Program-made: the position numbers and the translations under genes | Shown: positions 31,337 through 41,790 of the stretch, in pieces | Layout: every line of letters begins with the position of its first letter | Position numbering within the stretch: the first letter of the stretch is position 1 | Notes under the pieces: generated by a model | Databases searched by the model: none | What the model was told of the DNA's origin: nothing | The model's input: the letters and a program-made list of their open reading frames with translations, nothing else | Origin: Tretioscincus oriximinensis | Lineage: Eukaryota > Chordata > Lepidosauria > Squamata > Gymnophthalmidae | Assembly (NCBI GenBank): GCA_022410635.1 | Contig: JAJVDF010000429.1 | Location: forward strand, 975,427 to 1,039,426 | Direction of reading: 5' to 3' | Length of the DNA: 64,000 nucleotides

Positions 31337-31430
31337 GAAAAGGAAATGAAGNAGGAAGAAGGAAGAGGAGGAGGTGCAGCAGGAAGAGAGGAAGGGAGGA
31401 GGAGGAGGAGCAGGAAGAGGAGGAGAAATG
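31337..31430. repeat. Polypurine (GGA/GAA)n tract
   Basis: Almost pure A/G, with GGAGGAGGAGGAGGAG at 31396-31411. Confidence 0.9.
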
Positions 31431-31514
31431 ATAACGAGAAGAGAAATAGGCCACCTCCAGTCAAGCAGTTTAAATTCGGAATAACCCAATTTCCCATCCA
31501 CCCTCACCTTACTT

Positions 31515-31660
31515 TGTTACCATAGTGAGGAGCTGACGTACTCCTGGGAAATTGTATTCCTGTTCCACTGCCCTCCCAGGAACTCGCCTGCACAATCTCA
31601 GATAAGTTGCTCTTCTCCCCTCCCCTCATATGTTTTAGCTCTGGGGCAAGAAATAACAAC
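31515..31660. repeat. V-family dispersed repeat, copy 1
   Basis: Shares ACCATAGTGA, AACTCG.CTGCA.AATCTC, CCCCTCATAT and AGCTC..G.GCAAG with 46130-46255. In the minus frame both read ELKHMRG / ELRYMRG. Family unknown. Confidence 0.5.
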
Positions 31661-31774
31661 AGGCATCTCTCACCCACTTTTACATGCCTCTTGCAACTCC
31701 CTGCATTCAGTTTGCTACATATCGTCTGTCCCTGGCAGTTGTTCCCTAGCATATGAAGAAATAGATTTATCTAG

Positions 31775-32115
31775 GCATGAATAGCTCAGTCATTTAAGAA
31801 ATGGTCTGTCACCTGAGAGACGGGGTTTGGAGGNCCTGTGTTGAACATGAGGAGGGGTGAGCACCTTCTCCTAGCCTGTAACTCCAGCCAATTCGAAAGC
31901 AAGAATAGCAAAATATTGCAACTGACTGCAAGTAGATACATGGGAACCACCACAGCCTGGTGGGGAAAATAGAATGTCAGCCTTCGGGCAAAATACCCTT
32001 GTAAGCAGCTTTGGGTCCCTTTGAAAGGAGAGAAAAGCAGGTTATAAGAACCCAGTTCTTCTTCTTCTTCTTCTTCTGCTTCTTCTTCTTTTCTTCTTCT
32101 TTTTTCTTCTTCTAT
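31775..32115 (+). mobile_element. tRNA-derived SINE (family 2), with CTT tail
   Basis: The tRNA-like head GAATAGCTCAGTCATTTAAG is A-box-like and GACGGGGTTTGGAGG is B-box-like. Then come GCAAGTAGATACATGGGAAC, TTGTAAGCAGCTTTGGGTCC and GCAGGTTATAAGAACCCAG, with a CTT tail from 32056 to 32115. Essentially full length (about 280 bp plus tail). Confidence 0.93.
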
Positions 32116-32154
32116 TGCATCTATGAAACTCCTGCTGCTTGTTCTATTTCTTGT

Positions 32155-32470
32155 TAGAAGAAGAGGGAGAAGAAAAACTGNGTCCTTCTTCCCCGCTTTT
32201 CTCACCTTTCAAAGGGATTCAAAGCTGCTTACAAGGGTATTTTGCCCAAAGGCTGACATTCTATCTTCCCCATCAGGCTGTGGGGGTTCCCATGAATCTA
32301 CTTGCAGTCAGCTGCAGTTTCTTGCACTTCTTGCTTTCGAATAGTTGGATTGGCTAGAGCTACAGGCTAGTGGGAGGTGCTCATCCCTCCCCACGTCAGA
32401 CACAGGGCTTTGAAACCCCATNGCCCAGATGAGAGGCCGTCTCCTTAGCAACTGATCTATCTGCGCTACA
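32155..32470 (-). mobile_element. tRNA-derived SINE (family 2), inverted partner
   Basis: Reverse complement of the preceding element over its whole length. The AGAAGAAGAGGGAGAAG tail is at left; then TTCTCACCTTTCAAAGGGAT, CTTACAAGGGTATTTTGCCC and CATGAATCTACTTGCAGTCA. The head (TCTCCTTAGCAACTGATC) is at right. Tail-to-tail with 31775-32115. Confidence 0.92.
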
Positions 32471-32573
32471 AGATCCTACTGGTAGATTTTCAGGCACCTC
32501 TGGTGTACATGTTTAGATAACTGGTGAAGATCCACCTCTCCCTCTTGCCTTTGACTGACCCCTATCCTTGTTA

Positions 32574-33168
32574 GAACATAAGAACATAAGAAGAGCCATA
32601 CTGGATCAGGCCACAGCCCATCGAGTCCAGCATTCTGTGTCACACAAAGGCCCACCAGATGCTCCTGGGCAGTCCGAACAGAGGTAAGCAAAATACGCTG
32701 CTCCTGTTCGTGACTCCCTGCAAATGGTATTTCAAAAGTCCTGCCTGTTGCTCCATCCCGGAGGCTACATCCAGACAACTATCTTAGTATCCATTTATAC
32801 CCTTAGTGTCCATAAACCTGTCTAGTCCTGTCTTGAAACTATCCAAGCTGTTAGCTACCACTACCTCTTCAGGAAGTAAATTCCACAGGCCGATGACCCT
32901 CTGGGTGAAAAAAATACTTCCCTTTGTCTGTTCTCACTTTTCTACCCAACAGTTTTAAGGAGTGCCCTCTGGTCCTTGTGTTGTGTGATAGAGAAAACAT
33001 TTTTTCTCTATTCACCCTGTCGATCCCATGCATGATTTTGTACACTTCAATCAGATCACCCCTCAAACGTCTCCTTTCAAGGCTGAAGAGGCCCAGACGT
33101 TGCAGCCTTGCTTCGTAAGGGAGGTGCTCCAGACCCTTGATCATTTTTGTTGCCCTTTTCTGCACCTT
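32574..33168 (-). mobile_element. CR1-A LINE, 5'-truncated
   Basis: A 0.6-kb minus-strand copy with the terminal repeat AGAACATAAGAACATAAGAA at left. Includes a 99-codon open frame (33165-32869) reading QKRATKMIKGLEHLPYEARL through SLSHNTRTRGHSLKLLGRKV, the C-terminus of CR1 ORF2. Little decay, so a fairly recent copy. The catalytic part is absent. Confidence 0.95.
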
Positions 33169-33315
33169 GTTCTTATTTTTAACTACCCTAGTTTAACATT
33201 TTATGCTTTTTACTGTGATGCATTCTCGGATCTTTGAATATAGGGTGGAACACAAATAAATCATGGAATTGTGGCATCAGAATATGTTACCCTGAGCCAC
33301 TCTGGTGTGAGAGAC

Positions 33316-33550
33316 CCTCTGATGTAGCGGTGTTGGTGTCATCCTTTTATCTGCAAGTGTCCTGATGCGATTCTGCCCTCCTCCCCAAAACCCAGCTGGA
33401 TGACCATGCGCTCGTCACAGCTCTTCGGAGTTCTCTTAGCCCCATCTACTTCACAAGGTGTCTATGGTGAAGAGAAGAAGAGAAGGTTATGGAGACCACT
33501 TTGATTTCCTTTGGGTTGAGAAAAAACAGGGTATAAGAAGAATAATTGAG
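33316..33550 (+). mobile_element. tRNA-derived SINE (family 1)
   Basis: A diverged head (GATGTAGCGGTGTTGGTGTC), then CCCAGCTGGATGACCATGCG, CACAGCTCTTCGGAGTTCTC and ACAAGGTGTCTATGGTGAAG, ending in CAGGGTATAAGAAGAATAAT. Confidence 0.88.
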
Positions 33551-33790
33551 TTTTTATACCTTGCATTCCTCACCTGATGGGACTTAAAGAGGCTTACAAG
33601 CTATTTGTCTCCTGAAGGCTTTCACTCTTTCTTTGATGGTACCTATTAATCTACTTGTGATTGCTTACTTTCAAAAAGCTTGGTTGGCTGAAACTAAGAC
33701 CAGCAGAGGCGATCAACTCTTTCCATGGCAGACACATGGGACTCAAACGCTGACCTCTCTGTTGAAAGGCCTTAATGTCTGTGTCATCAA
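33551..33790 (-). mobile_element. tRNA-derived SINE (family 2), inverted
   Basis: The left end TTTTATACCTTGCATTCCTC is the inverted 3' end. GCTTACAAGCTATTTGTCTC and TCTACTTGTGATTGCTTACT follow, and the tRNA-like head is at right. Lies tail-to-tail with the family-1 SINE just before it. Confidence 0.88.
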
Positions 33791-33794
33791 ATCC

Positions 33795-33996
33795 TACTCC
33801 TCCTCTTCCTCTTCCTCCTATTTTTCTTCCTCTTCCTCCTCTTCTTCCTCCTCTTCCTCCTCTTCCTCCTCCTTTTCTTTCTACTCATGCTTCTCTTTTT
33901 CCTCCTCCTCCTCCTCTTCTTCCTCCTCTTCTTCCTCCTCCTCTCTTCCTCCTCTTCTTCCTCCTCCTCCTCTTCTGCCTCTTCTTCTTCTTTTTT
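33795..33996. repeat. Polypyrimidine (CTC/CTT)n tract
   Basis: About 200 bases of CCTCTTCCT-type units. The polyserine and polyproline frames are artefacts. Confidence 0.93.
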
Positions 33997-34721
33997 ATCA
34001 TACACTGAGAATATCCTGACATGTGCCCTCTTGTTGATGTTTTCTTATTCTATTCTCTGGCTTTTTCAAGTTTTGTAAGTCCCTTTTGTTTTGCTGCTAG
34101 TGTAGTTCGACAGCCCCTAAAGGTCTGCGCCGCTGGGCTTATTTCGTCCAGTTAACTTGGCACTCAAGTTGCCACAACTGTTGGGCCTCTGCTAGATATT
34201 GTCCAGCAGCCCCAGAGAGGCAGGAAGCATTCCACTGCTGATCATCCAGATTGCTAATTCCCTGCACAGATGGCGCCGCATAAGAGAGTGTGGGAGAAGC
34301 GCCTCTTCTTAAAGCCAATTAAATAGAATCTTTGTCCAAGAAGGATTTTCAGAATGCCTATGCATGCAAATTCATGACGTCTTTCACTGCAATATATTTA
34401 GACGATGCTCTTTCCCCCCTTCTACCTTTATCTGTGGAAAAGAAACAGCATGATTTCCTGCTTCTCGAAAGTTCTCGGTATGTTACTTTTCTTATGACTT
34501 CCAAAAAGAAAGNAAGTGTAGGTAACTAATAACTTTTCTTAAAAAAAACAAAGCCTTGTTCTGTACAGAATCCAAAGAGATGAATATTCTTTCTTGAGCC
34601 AGTAGAAGCTAGAGTCTGCATATAGTGTTTGTTTCTGTCTTAAAGTCTTCTTAATGTTGTGGCCTACTGGTATTGCATTTGAGCTAGCAAAATAAACTGG
34701 CTAGAGAGAATATATGAATAT
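33997..34721. other. Unique-looking stretch, no gene seen
   Basis: No repeat or gene recognised. Confidence 0.45.
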
Positions 34722-34975
34722 GTGCACATAAGAGGAACCCTGTTGAATGGGGCCACGTCCCATCTAGTCCAGCCTTCTGTCTCACGCAGTGGCCCATCAA
34801 TTGCACTTGGGCAGTCTGAAGCAGAAAAAGGCAAAAAATGTCACCTGGTCTGTATAAAATTAAACAGAATCATAGAGTTGGAAGGAACCTCCGGTGGCAT
34901 AGGGTCTAACTGCCTCTCAATGCAGATCCACTAAACCATCCCAATTAGATGGCTGCTGAATGGTTACAGAAATAT
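34722..34975 (-). mobile_element. Two adjacent CR1 3' ends (A then B)
   Basis: At 34725-34855 lies a CR1-A end (GTTGAATGGGGCCACGTCCC, TCACGCAGTGGCCCATCAAT). At 34868-34975 lies a CR1-B end (AATCATAGAGTTGGAAGGAA, CTAAACCATCCCA). Both are on the minus strand and 5'-truncated. Confidence 0.88.
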
Positions 34976-34984
34976 TAGGATTTT

Positions 34985-35440
34985 GTGAAACCATGTATGG
35001 AAGATCTTCTGTCAGACAGCCGGACAGTCTGTTGGTTTCTGACCACCAATGGACAGTTCCAGAGAAGAGGCCAACACCAAATACTTGAAGGAACCCACTT
35101 CTCTCATGCATACCTTTTCGCACTGTAAGATCTTCTGATGAGGCTCTCCTGACAGTCCCACCTCCTTCAGTTGTCAAAGGCGTATGGGCACATGAGAGGG
35201 CCTTCTCTGTGGTAGCCCCCAGGTTGTGGTATCTCCCCACTCCGAAGTGCATTAGGCAGCCTTAGTCTGGTGAAGACCATTTGTTCACCCTCATCTTTGG
35301 CTGAGCCCAAACNTCCACTCTTTTTGAAGGCACTGCTCTTTTTTTAATTGTTCCATTTTAATCTGTTTTATGGGAGTTTTTTTTATTCTGATCCACCCTG
35401 AGACCTTCAGGTATAAGGTAAGAAAATTAAATAAATAAAT
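34985..35440 (+). mobile_element. L2-type LINE, 3' end
   Basis: Translated pieces such as AHERAFSVVAPRLWYLPTP (35190-35245, frames broken) match the L2 C-terminus. The 3' tail follows (GATCCACCCTGAGACCTTCA, then AAATTAAATAAATAAATGC). Confidence 0.85.
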
Positions 35441-36240
35441 GCATGAAAAGAAACCTTAACAACCGTGGCTACTGGAGTTCCTCCCAAACGTACTCCAAGA
35501 TCCCTTTAATAATTCCTTCTTGTAGAATGTGGTGGGTTGAGATACTCAATTTACGCACAAGAGCACATCTTCCATATAATTCAGTGCTGCCAGCATTTAT
35601 AGAAAGAACTGGGTGTATAGTGTCATGTATATGCATTTTCAGAACTGCAGACCGGAAAGAAAAACACATAAAAGTAAACTGTACGTAAGCAGCAATTGTA
35701 CTTGGGTCTATTGCATAACTGGAAAAAAAAACGACCTTATGCTACTCATGATCGTTGCTTGCGGTTGCTATCTGCATCGCTCATATGCTGAGCATCAAGG
35801 ATTGCCAAGGAGTGGGAGAAGAAAAGCAGGAAAGAATAAGGGAATGGAGTTTGTGGGGTCTGCATAAAGAAGCAGGAGAGAGGGAGTGCAGGACATGTGG
35901 CTTGTGTGTGTGGTTCAGTTGTGAATGAGAAAGAGGCATGGAGGTGTAGAAGAAGAGGAGAAAAGAAAGAGTTGACTTGAATAGAGTGCTGCTTGCCTTA
36001 GGGAGTATTCATGCATCTGCACACACATGTACACATGTACAGCAGTGCCAGCCAGCGGGGTTGGATGCGGGGAATGGGTATCCTGTCTCACATACAGGAA
36101 TAATGAAGNGTTCCTTCCCATTCGTGGTATTTTGCGAGATGGAAGCAACATCACCTTCAGTCCACCACAAAAGGTCATGCCTGTTCAGCGATCTACTTGG
36201 TAAAATGGTCCGTTGTTGTGGAATTTCCACCCACTGAGGT
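35441..36240. other. Unique-looking stretch, no gene seen
   Basis: No repeat recognised; overlapping short frames lack domains. Confidence 0.45.
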
Positions 36241-36515
36241 TTGAGCAATTTAACAGCGGGGAAAAACCCTTTGTGGAGGCATTCAGCAATCTGAATGTAG
36301 CAAATCTCGCAAGACTTTGAGGGTACTTGTAAAAGTTAATTGGCTCTTGGCTTGTATAGAATGCTGGGAATTGTAGTAAGGCAAGTGTAGCAATGTGAGG
36401 AGATTGCTAGGAAATGTGTCAGAGCAGCATGGAAACTTGAGGTGGGTGAGGTGAGATCGCGAATGTGGGTTTTTTAAAGAAATAGCAAGGCAAAACATGA
36501 GGTGGGGAAGGTGCC
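36241..36515 (-). repeat. Z-family repeat, copy with ZNF143-like motif
   Basis: Its reverse complement aligns with 38051-38330 and 41118-41400: CTTCCCCACCTCATGTTTTG, TTTCTTTAAA, ACCTCAAGTTTCCATG, CTACAATTCCCAGCATTC, GCCAAGAGCCAAT. The motif lies at 36359-36377. Confidence 0.82.
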
Positions 36516-36606
36516 CCAAAGCACAAAGAAAACTGAAACTGGCTTTTCTTCAACTATAGGACCCTAACAAAAAAGCATCGAAGAGCTGGCAACACAACCA
36601 ATGCCC

Positions 36607-36689
36607 TGTCCCCACTGCCCTTTATTCTGGGATATAACTCTGATTAGGAGCCCACCATCTACATGCTCAGTTGGGACAGGGCCTAAGGA
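36607..36689. mobile_element. CCCTGTCCCC-type MITE, short copy
   Basis: Inverted ends GCCCTGTCCCCACTGCCCTT (left) and TGCTCAGTTGGGACAGGGC (right), with GGGATATAACTC and CATCTACATGCTC inside. At 83 bp it is an internally deleted member of the family at 48215-48361. Confidence 0.75.
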
Positions 36690-37073
36690 AACCTTATATA
36701 GGCATACCCAAGAATTGGTTGCCAACAACACTCAACATACTCAGGAAACTTAAGGAATTCCCTCAGGCAGTAAGTCAAACAGAAGATTATGCCACACAGA
36801 GACAAACTTGAGCAGGTTCAGATCAATTGTCCGCTACAACTGTCTATGGAACTCCAATCTTATTTATAGCTCTTTCCCTGGAGCAGCTGGAGTCTGGGCA
36901 TTGCCTTATTACACAACCTTTCTCAGTTGCCCTAATTAAAATTTTATGTGCTTAATTTCCCTGCAAAACCTTGGTATCCTCTCTTTCCTCAATTATGATC
37001 CCCCAAGAAGGCCCAGGTTACAGCGCATAATTAATAAATGAATGAATAATTTCTAATTCAGCTGGATGGGTGA
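36690..37073. other. Unique-looking stretch, no gene seen
   Basis: No repeat recognised except a short ATTAATAAATGAATGAAT tail-like run at 37030-37047. Confidence 0.4.
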
Positions 37074-37130
37074 TTGATAGACAGACAGATAGACAGACAG
37101 ACAGAAAGAAAGAAAGAACGAAAGAAATTG
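37074..37130. repeat. (GATA/GACA/GAAA)n microsatellite
   Basis: GATAGACAGACAGATAGACA followed by GAAAGAAAGAAAGAACGAAA. Confidence 0.95.
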
Positions 37131-37769
37131 GAGACCTGAATAAGAGACGTTTATTTATCCTCTATGGGGCATACACTATTAGTGCCTTTCATGTTTCCAC
37201 ATCCCTTTTAGGAATAAAAAATAGAAATCTGATTTAGATCACATGAATGGAACGAATCCTGTTGCCTTTGGCAGTAATTGTCTCTGAAATCTCTGTGTAA
37301 AGAGGAAGGAAAGAATGGCTTGCAGGCTAGATCTAGAAAAGTCAACAATTCTAAAGTTGGAAATTTCCCAGCAAAGCCCTGCAGTGGTTGCGACTATGAA
37401 GTTCTGTCCCACTGCCTGTTCATTTGCATGCGGCACACGTTCATTTACAGATGCAAAAAGAAATGGGGCAAAATGCAACGAGCCCTTGGGGAAAGGCAAG
37501 GCATATAACAAATAGAAAAAAGGGGAAACTCTTGGGGATTAAGGAAGAGCTGGATTTGAGAAGTAGGAATGAGACAAATATTGGATTAAAGCAAGCACAG
37601 TCTCAGATTCCAGTGTCAATTCTGTGACAGCAAAAAACTGGGAAATGTTGACTATTGAAGAAAGTGAAAAGCAAAAAGACACAAATAGGACGGCCTACGG
37701 TTTAGGCCTCCACCCTTGTATGGGGTACAGATCCCTGAGCACTGGAGAGCAATAATTCCGGTAGATCAT
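37131..37769. other. Unique-looking stretch, no gene seen
   Basis: No repeat recognised; frames at 37239-37627 overlap on both strands and lack domains. Confidence 0.4.
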
Positions 37770-37935
37770 TGTGATCTGACTTTCACCCCCTATTTCCAGA
37801 AAGGGTGCTTTGGGGGCCGGATGTGACATCACAAACAATGTCACTTCCGACCTCTGCTTCTGGAAATGGTGCCCAGCTGTGACATCACTTCTGGTCTCAC
37901 CCTGGAAGTGACGTCAAAAAAAATTGTGTGCCCTT
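37770..37935. promoter_or_regulatory. Cluster of CRE/ATF-like palindromes (candidate only)
   Basis: TGACATCA at 37824-37831 and 37880-37887, and a perfect TGACGTCA at 37919-37926, interleaved with CACTTCC (ETS-like) phrases in a short tandem arrangement. TTTCCAGAAAGGGTGCTT and TCTGGAAATGGTGCC bracket a unit. Probably part of a repeat; binding is unproven. Confidence 0.35.
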
Positions 37936-38050
37936 TACGCACGAGTAAAAGCCCCAAAATCCCACACATTTTTGGACTCGGAGTGAGATTTCTGGATGGA
38001 AATTTCCCACCACTGCTGCATTCTTCAAGTCAAACTATGGTAATGGACTG

Positions 38051-38500
38051 AACTTCCATCAACATGTTCAGCTTCGCTATTTCTTTTAAATCCAGAAAAA
38101 CACGTCCACAGTTCCGCCTCACCTACCTTCAATTTCCCCCCTTGTTTCATTGCATTGCCTTCCATTCTTGTCACGAGTTCCGTAAGTCATTGCTATGCTT
38201 GACTTACTACAATTCCCAGCATTCTCTATGAGCCGAGAGCCAATGTAACTTTTGCATGTAGCCACAAAGTCTCGTGACTAAACGTTACTAAACCATGTCA
38301 ACGTTACCAAAAGCCCCACGGAGGCTATTTTGTGGGGGGGATTTTAGGAATGTCCATTGCTGAATTGGGCAAACTGCAATGCCTGTGAAATCTGAGCCCC
38401 AGGGCCTTTTTAGAGAGTGGATCCCTGAACAAGCGTGACCACGTGGGGTAACTTTAGCCTGATGTAAAATCTCAGCTATAATCCTTCATGGGGATGAAAC
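38051..38500 (+). repeat. Z-family repeat, longest copy, with ZNF143-like motif
   Basis: About 450 bp. The 5' part matches 36241-36515 (inverted) and 41118-41300, with ACTACAATTCCCAGCATTC at 38206-38224. The 3' part (GAGTGGATCCCTGAACAAGC, AATCCTTCATGGGGA) matches 41440-41500 and 49990-50080. No coding frame. Confidence 0.82.
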
Positions 38501-38589
38501 CTAAGCTTAGTCTTCAAGGTGAGGCCATGCATTTTAAAGAACCCTTTTAGCCAAATGTATTGTCATGTGAGTGTGCAACCAGGAAATCT

Positions 38590-38725
38590 GGCCAGGGCAC
38601 CTTGTAGCACTTTAAGGACTAAAAGGAGATTGGCTAGGCAGCAGGAACTTTCGTAGGCAAGAGGATTTCTTCAAATGAACGTTCAGAGGGAAGTAGTTTT
38701 TTCCATGAAATCTCTAAATTAGTCT
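38590..38725 (-). repeat. R-family unit
   Basis: CCTTGTAGCACTTTAAGGAC, then GGAACTTTCGTAGGCAAGAG and TTTCTTCAAATG, in the minus orientation. Confidence 0.75.
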
Positions 38726-38984
38726 TTAAATTGCTGCTAGACATTTGTGACATGCCAAAGTTTCGATTTTCTTCACTGTCCTGCATAGCCACTGGGATGA
38801 CTTCATCACCAACACTGCTGTCCTTCAACTGACAAGAGTCACCACCATGATATTGAAGGAGGAACTGAACTGGCTACAACCTATTTCTTAGATGAAGGAT
38901 CATCAGCTACCCAAGGTGGCACTGCTTAGTGAACTTGTCACTGGCCACCAGGACAGAGGGGTTTTGGTAAAGCGATATAAGGAT

Positions 38985-39090
38985 TCCTTTGAGAGATCCC
39001 TTGGTGCCTGACATCTCGACCACATCAGAAGTCGCCTTGTTTAAGAAAGTTCATGTACTTGCTTTCTCCTTAATAGTCTCTACGGTTGAA
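38985..39090 (+). repeat. R-family unit, diverged
   Basis: ACATCAGAAGTCGCCTTGTT, AAGAAAGTTCATGTACTTGC and TTAATAGTCTCTACGG keep the block order of the plus-orientation R unit. Confidence 0.55.
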
Positions 39091-39104
39091 ATGAGATTCC
39101 TTCT

Positions 39105-39305
39105 AGAATTTTCTTTCTTTCCTTCCTTTTTTATTCCTTTCTTCTTTCTCTTCATCCTTCTTCCTTTCTTTTTCTCTTTCATTCTTTCCTTATTTCTTTC
39201 CTTTATTTTTATTTCCATCTTTCCTTCCTTCTTCCCTTCCTCCCTTCCTTTCTTTCCTTCCATCTTATTTTCCTTCTCTCTCTCTCTCTTTCTTTCTTTC
39301 TCAAT
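39105..39305. repeat. Polypyrimidine (CTTT/CTTC)n tract
   Basis: About 200 bases of C/T with scattered A, ending in CTCTCTCTCTCTTTCTTTC near 39275-39295. Confidence 0.9.
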
Positions 39306-40191
39306 ACATTCTTAGTGAACAGCCTTAATGGATTACCCAAATCTGACGTGCAATGCTCTGACTTTTCTGTCCATTCTGGCTCGAAGTGTCCACGTCTCAC
39401 CTGGAGCAAAGAATGGTGGGCTGACCTGCCTCCCAAGAAAGTCCCATTCAATTCTCCTCAACTGAGTGGATGGATGGGATTACATTACACGTATTTAATG
39501 CACAGATGGGATTACATTTTGGAGAAACTGGTGAACCCTTTGGATGTTGTCAGGCACATGAATCTCTTGTGGGAGAAAAATCATTTTAGTGATCTGAGAT
39601 TTGTGTTCAAAACCTTGAGATTGACTTCAGATACACAAGTTTTAAAAACAAAAGAATATGTATACCTGGGTGCACTTGAGTGCCCATTAATTACGGTATG
39701 CTTAAAATAAACACTATGCAGCATTAACAAAAGATTTAAGGCCTTATCAGTTTCCTTTTTTTGACTTTTAGATATTATTAGTTTCTCATACTCAAATAAT
39801 CTATCAAGAGAACCATAAGCATTATCTGAAAAAATACTGTTCATCTTTACTGTTCTGTCTCCCTCCCCCTCCTCTTTCTATTCATGCAGATTTTCTTCTG
39901 GGTCTTTATATACAAAAACAAGATCTTCTGTGCACAGTTTGATGAATGAAGACCCATGCATATGAGTTTCCTTTGCAGGAAAGGCACTAATTTCATTTTA
40001 ACGTTTGAATGGAGATACATATAACTTATATTAAGTCAAATTCTTCATCTTCCATTTCCTGAAGACACCTATATTAGCTTTCACAGTTTCTGTCAAAAGC
40101 ATCACGGTTCCCTGCAATATTGCTGTGGTTCAAAAAATAATCACTCTCAGAATGTTTGCAGTGCAGAAATGTAGATCTGATCTTGCCATTC
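39306..40191. other. Unique-looking stretch, no gene seen
   Basis: No repeat recognised. A 131-codon frame at 39315-39710 has no recognisable domain or neighbouring splice context that I can defend. Confidence 0.4.
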
Positions 40192-40400
40192 AGACATAAG
40201 ACCATCTGAAGAGCCCTGCTGAATGGGGCCAGAGCCCATCTAGCCCAGCCTCCTGCCCCACAGAGTCTCACCAATTGCACCTGAATTGCCTCAAGCAGGA
40301 GAGGGCAAAACATGCAGGTTCTCAACTCCCTGAAAATGGTACTTCAGGAATCCTGCCTGTTGCTCCATACCAGAGGCAGGATCAAGAGATCTGTCCTAGT
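40192..40400 (-). mobile_element. CR1-A LINE, 3' end
   Basis: CCCTGCTGAATGGGGCCAGA, GCCCCACAGAGTCTCACCAA, AACTCCCTGAAAATGGTACT and AGGCAGGATCAAGAGATC follow the CR1-A 3' untranslated order on the minus strand. Confidence 0.88.
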
Positions 40401-40404
40401 AAAG

Positions 40405-40640
40405 TGGTGGGATCACAAGAGGGTGTGGCCAGGTTGAGAAGGGTTGTACTCTAAATATTTGGGGTCGAAGTCATTTATGGCCTTATAAGTCAATGCTAAT
40501 ATTTGAACTGGGCTTGATAGCGAATGGCCAGCAGTTTCTTTTAGGACCAGGGTACATCCAGCCATCCTGCACGAGCAGCAGCTTCTAACTCATCTTCAAG
40601 AGGATCCCCATGCAGTTGATTTCCATATTGATTTTTCATG
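40405..40640 (-). mobile_element. L2-type LINE fragment
   Basis: Shares AATATTTGGGGTCGAAGTCA, TAAGTCAATGCTAATATTTG, CTGGGCTTGATAGCGAATGG and TCATCTTCAAGAGGATCCCC with the coding part of L2 at 2.75-2.95 and 13.63-13.83 kb. Decayed. Confidence 0.85.
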
Positions 40641-41114
40641 AAAAACGGTAGCACCAGAGTAGGAAACCCTCCTTGCCATTTTCTATCAACCAGAGCTAAA
40701 TGGAAACCAGAAGGCATGTAAGAAGTCCTTTGAGAGCCCTTATTACTGAAAGGTGTAGTGGCAATGGGCCTTCCAGGTACAGATGAGTGGACAGAGTCAG
40801 TGTCCATCCCCTGAAGCGGTGATGATAGGCTGATTGGCCACCAGAAATGCCGCCTCCAAAATGGTGGCACCCACACTGGAGTGTTCCATGTGGGCCAGGC
40901 CACCTCCAACTGCTCTGAACCACCACAGCCCCATGTCATCCACATGGCCCAATCCACAAGAACTCTGCATCACACTATTGCAAGCAACCACAGGTGGCTC
41001 AGCCCAAGCCAACGGGTTCCTGCACTGACCGTGCCACCCACACACTGCTGCCTGGCTAGCAGCCCTTTGTATTCCTAGTGGCAAAGGGCCTAATTCCACT
41101 TGTTCAGTCTAAGG
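40641..41114. other. Unique-looking stretch, no gene seen
   Basis: Open frames of up to 138 codons on the minus strand (40541-40957) begin inside the L2 fragment and have no recognisable domain. No repeat recognised. Confidence 0.4.
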
Positions 41115-41530
41115 GAGCTTCCTCACAACATGGTTTGCCTCACTCTTCTAAAACACATTTGTTACCTGCCCCTACCTACCTTAAAGTTTCCACATTGTTC
41201 CACGCTGCTTAGCAATCTCATCCCATGATGAGTCCCATAAGGCATTGCTACGCTTGCATTACAACAATCCCCAGCATTCTCTGCGAGCCAAGAGCCAATG
41301 AACTTCGATATGTCACCCCAAGTCTCAGGAAATTTGTCAAGTTCACATTGCTGAATGTGCCCGCAAAGCGTTCACTGGGACTTTACAAAATGGCCGCTGT
41401 TGAATTGCACAAATTGCTGTGGTCAGAAATTCTGTGACATTGGACCATTTTAGCAAGTGGATCGCTGAATATGCCTGACCTTGTGCGGCAGACTGAAAGT
41501 GAAGTTGCGCCAACCTGGTAGAATTCATGA
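41115..41530 (+). repeat. Z-family repeat
   Basis: CTTCCTCACAACATGGTTTG, CTACCTTAAAGTTTCCAC, GCATTGCTACGCTTGCATTA, ACAACAATCCCCAGCATTC (a diverged motif at 41261-41279), GCCAAGAGCCAATGAACTT, and later AAGTGGATCGCTGAATATGC. Aligns along its length with 38051-38500. Confidence 0.82.
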
Positions 41531-41577
41531 GTAGGGGTACACCCTGAATCACATTTTCCTTTCTAGGACTACAGTAA

Positions 41578-41790
41578 ATGTTAGCAAGGGGTCTCATAGC
41601 ACTTTAGAAACTAACAAGCAAAAAAATGCATGCGCATGTGTAGACAGGCCTGCTTCTTCAGCTGCATTTGTAGACTTGTCTAGAAAGGATCATCCTGCTT
41701 AACTCTTTCTTATTCATCTCTAAAATGCTATAAGACCCCCTTCCTAGATATTCTGGGCCCAGACTAACATGGCTATTTCTCAGAAATCCT
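41578..41790. repeat. R-family foldback pair
   Basis: A minus unit (41582-41660, CTCATAGCACTTTAGAAACT) and a plus unit (41665-41784, ATGCTATAAGACCCCCTTCC, GACTAACATGGCTATTTCTC) in inverted arrangement. Confidence 0.82.

Noticed and set aside
33633..34019. Polyserine protein
   Set aside because: Translation of an inverted SINE and the CTC/CTT tract.
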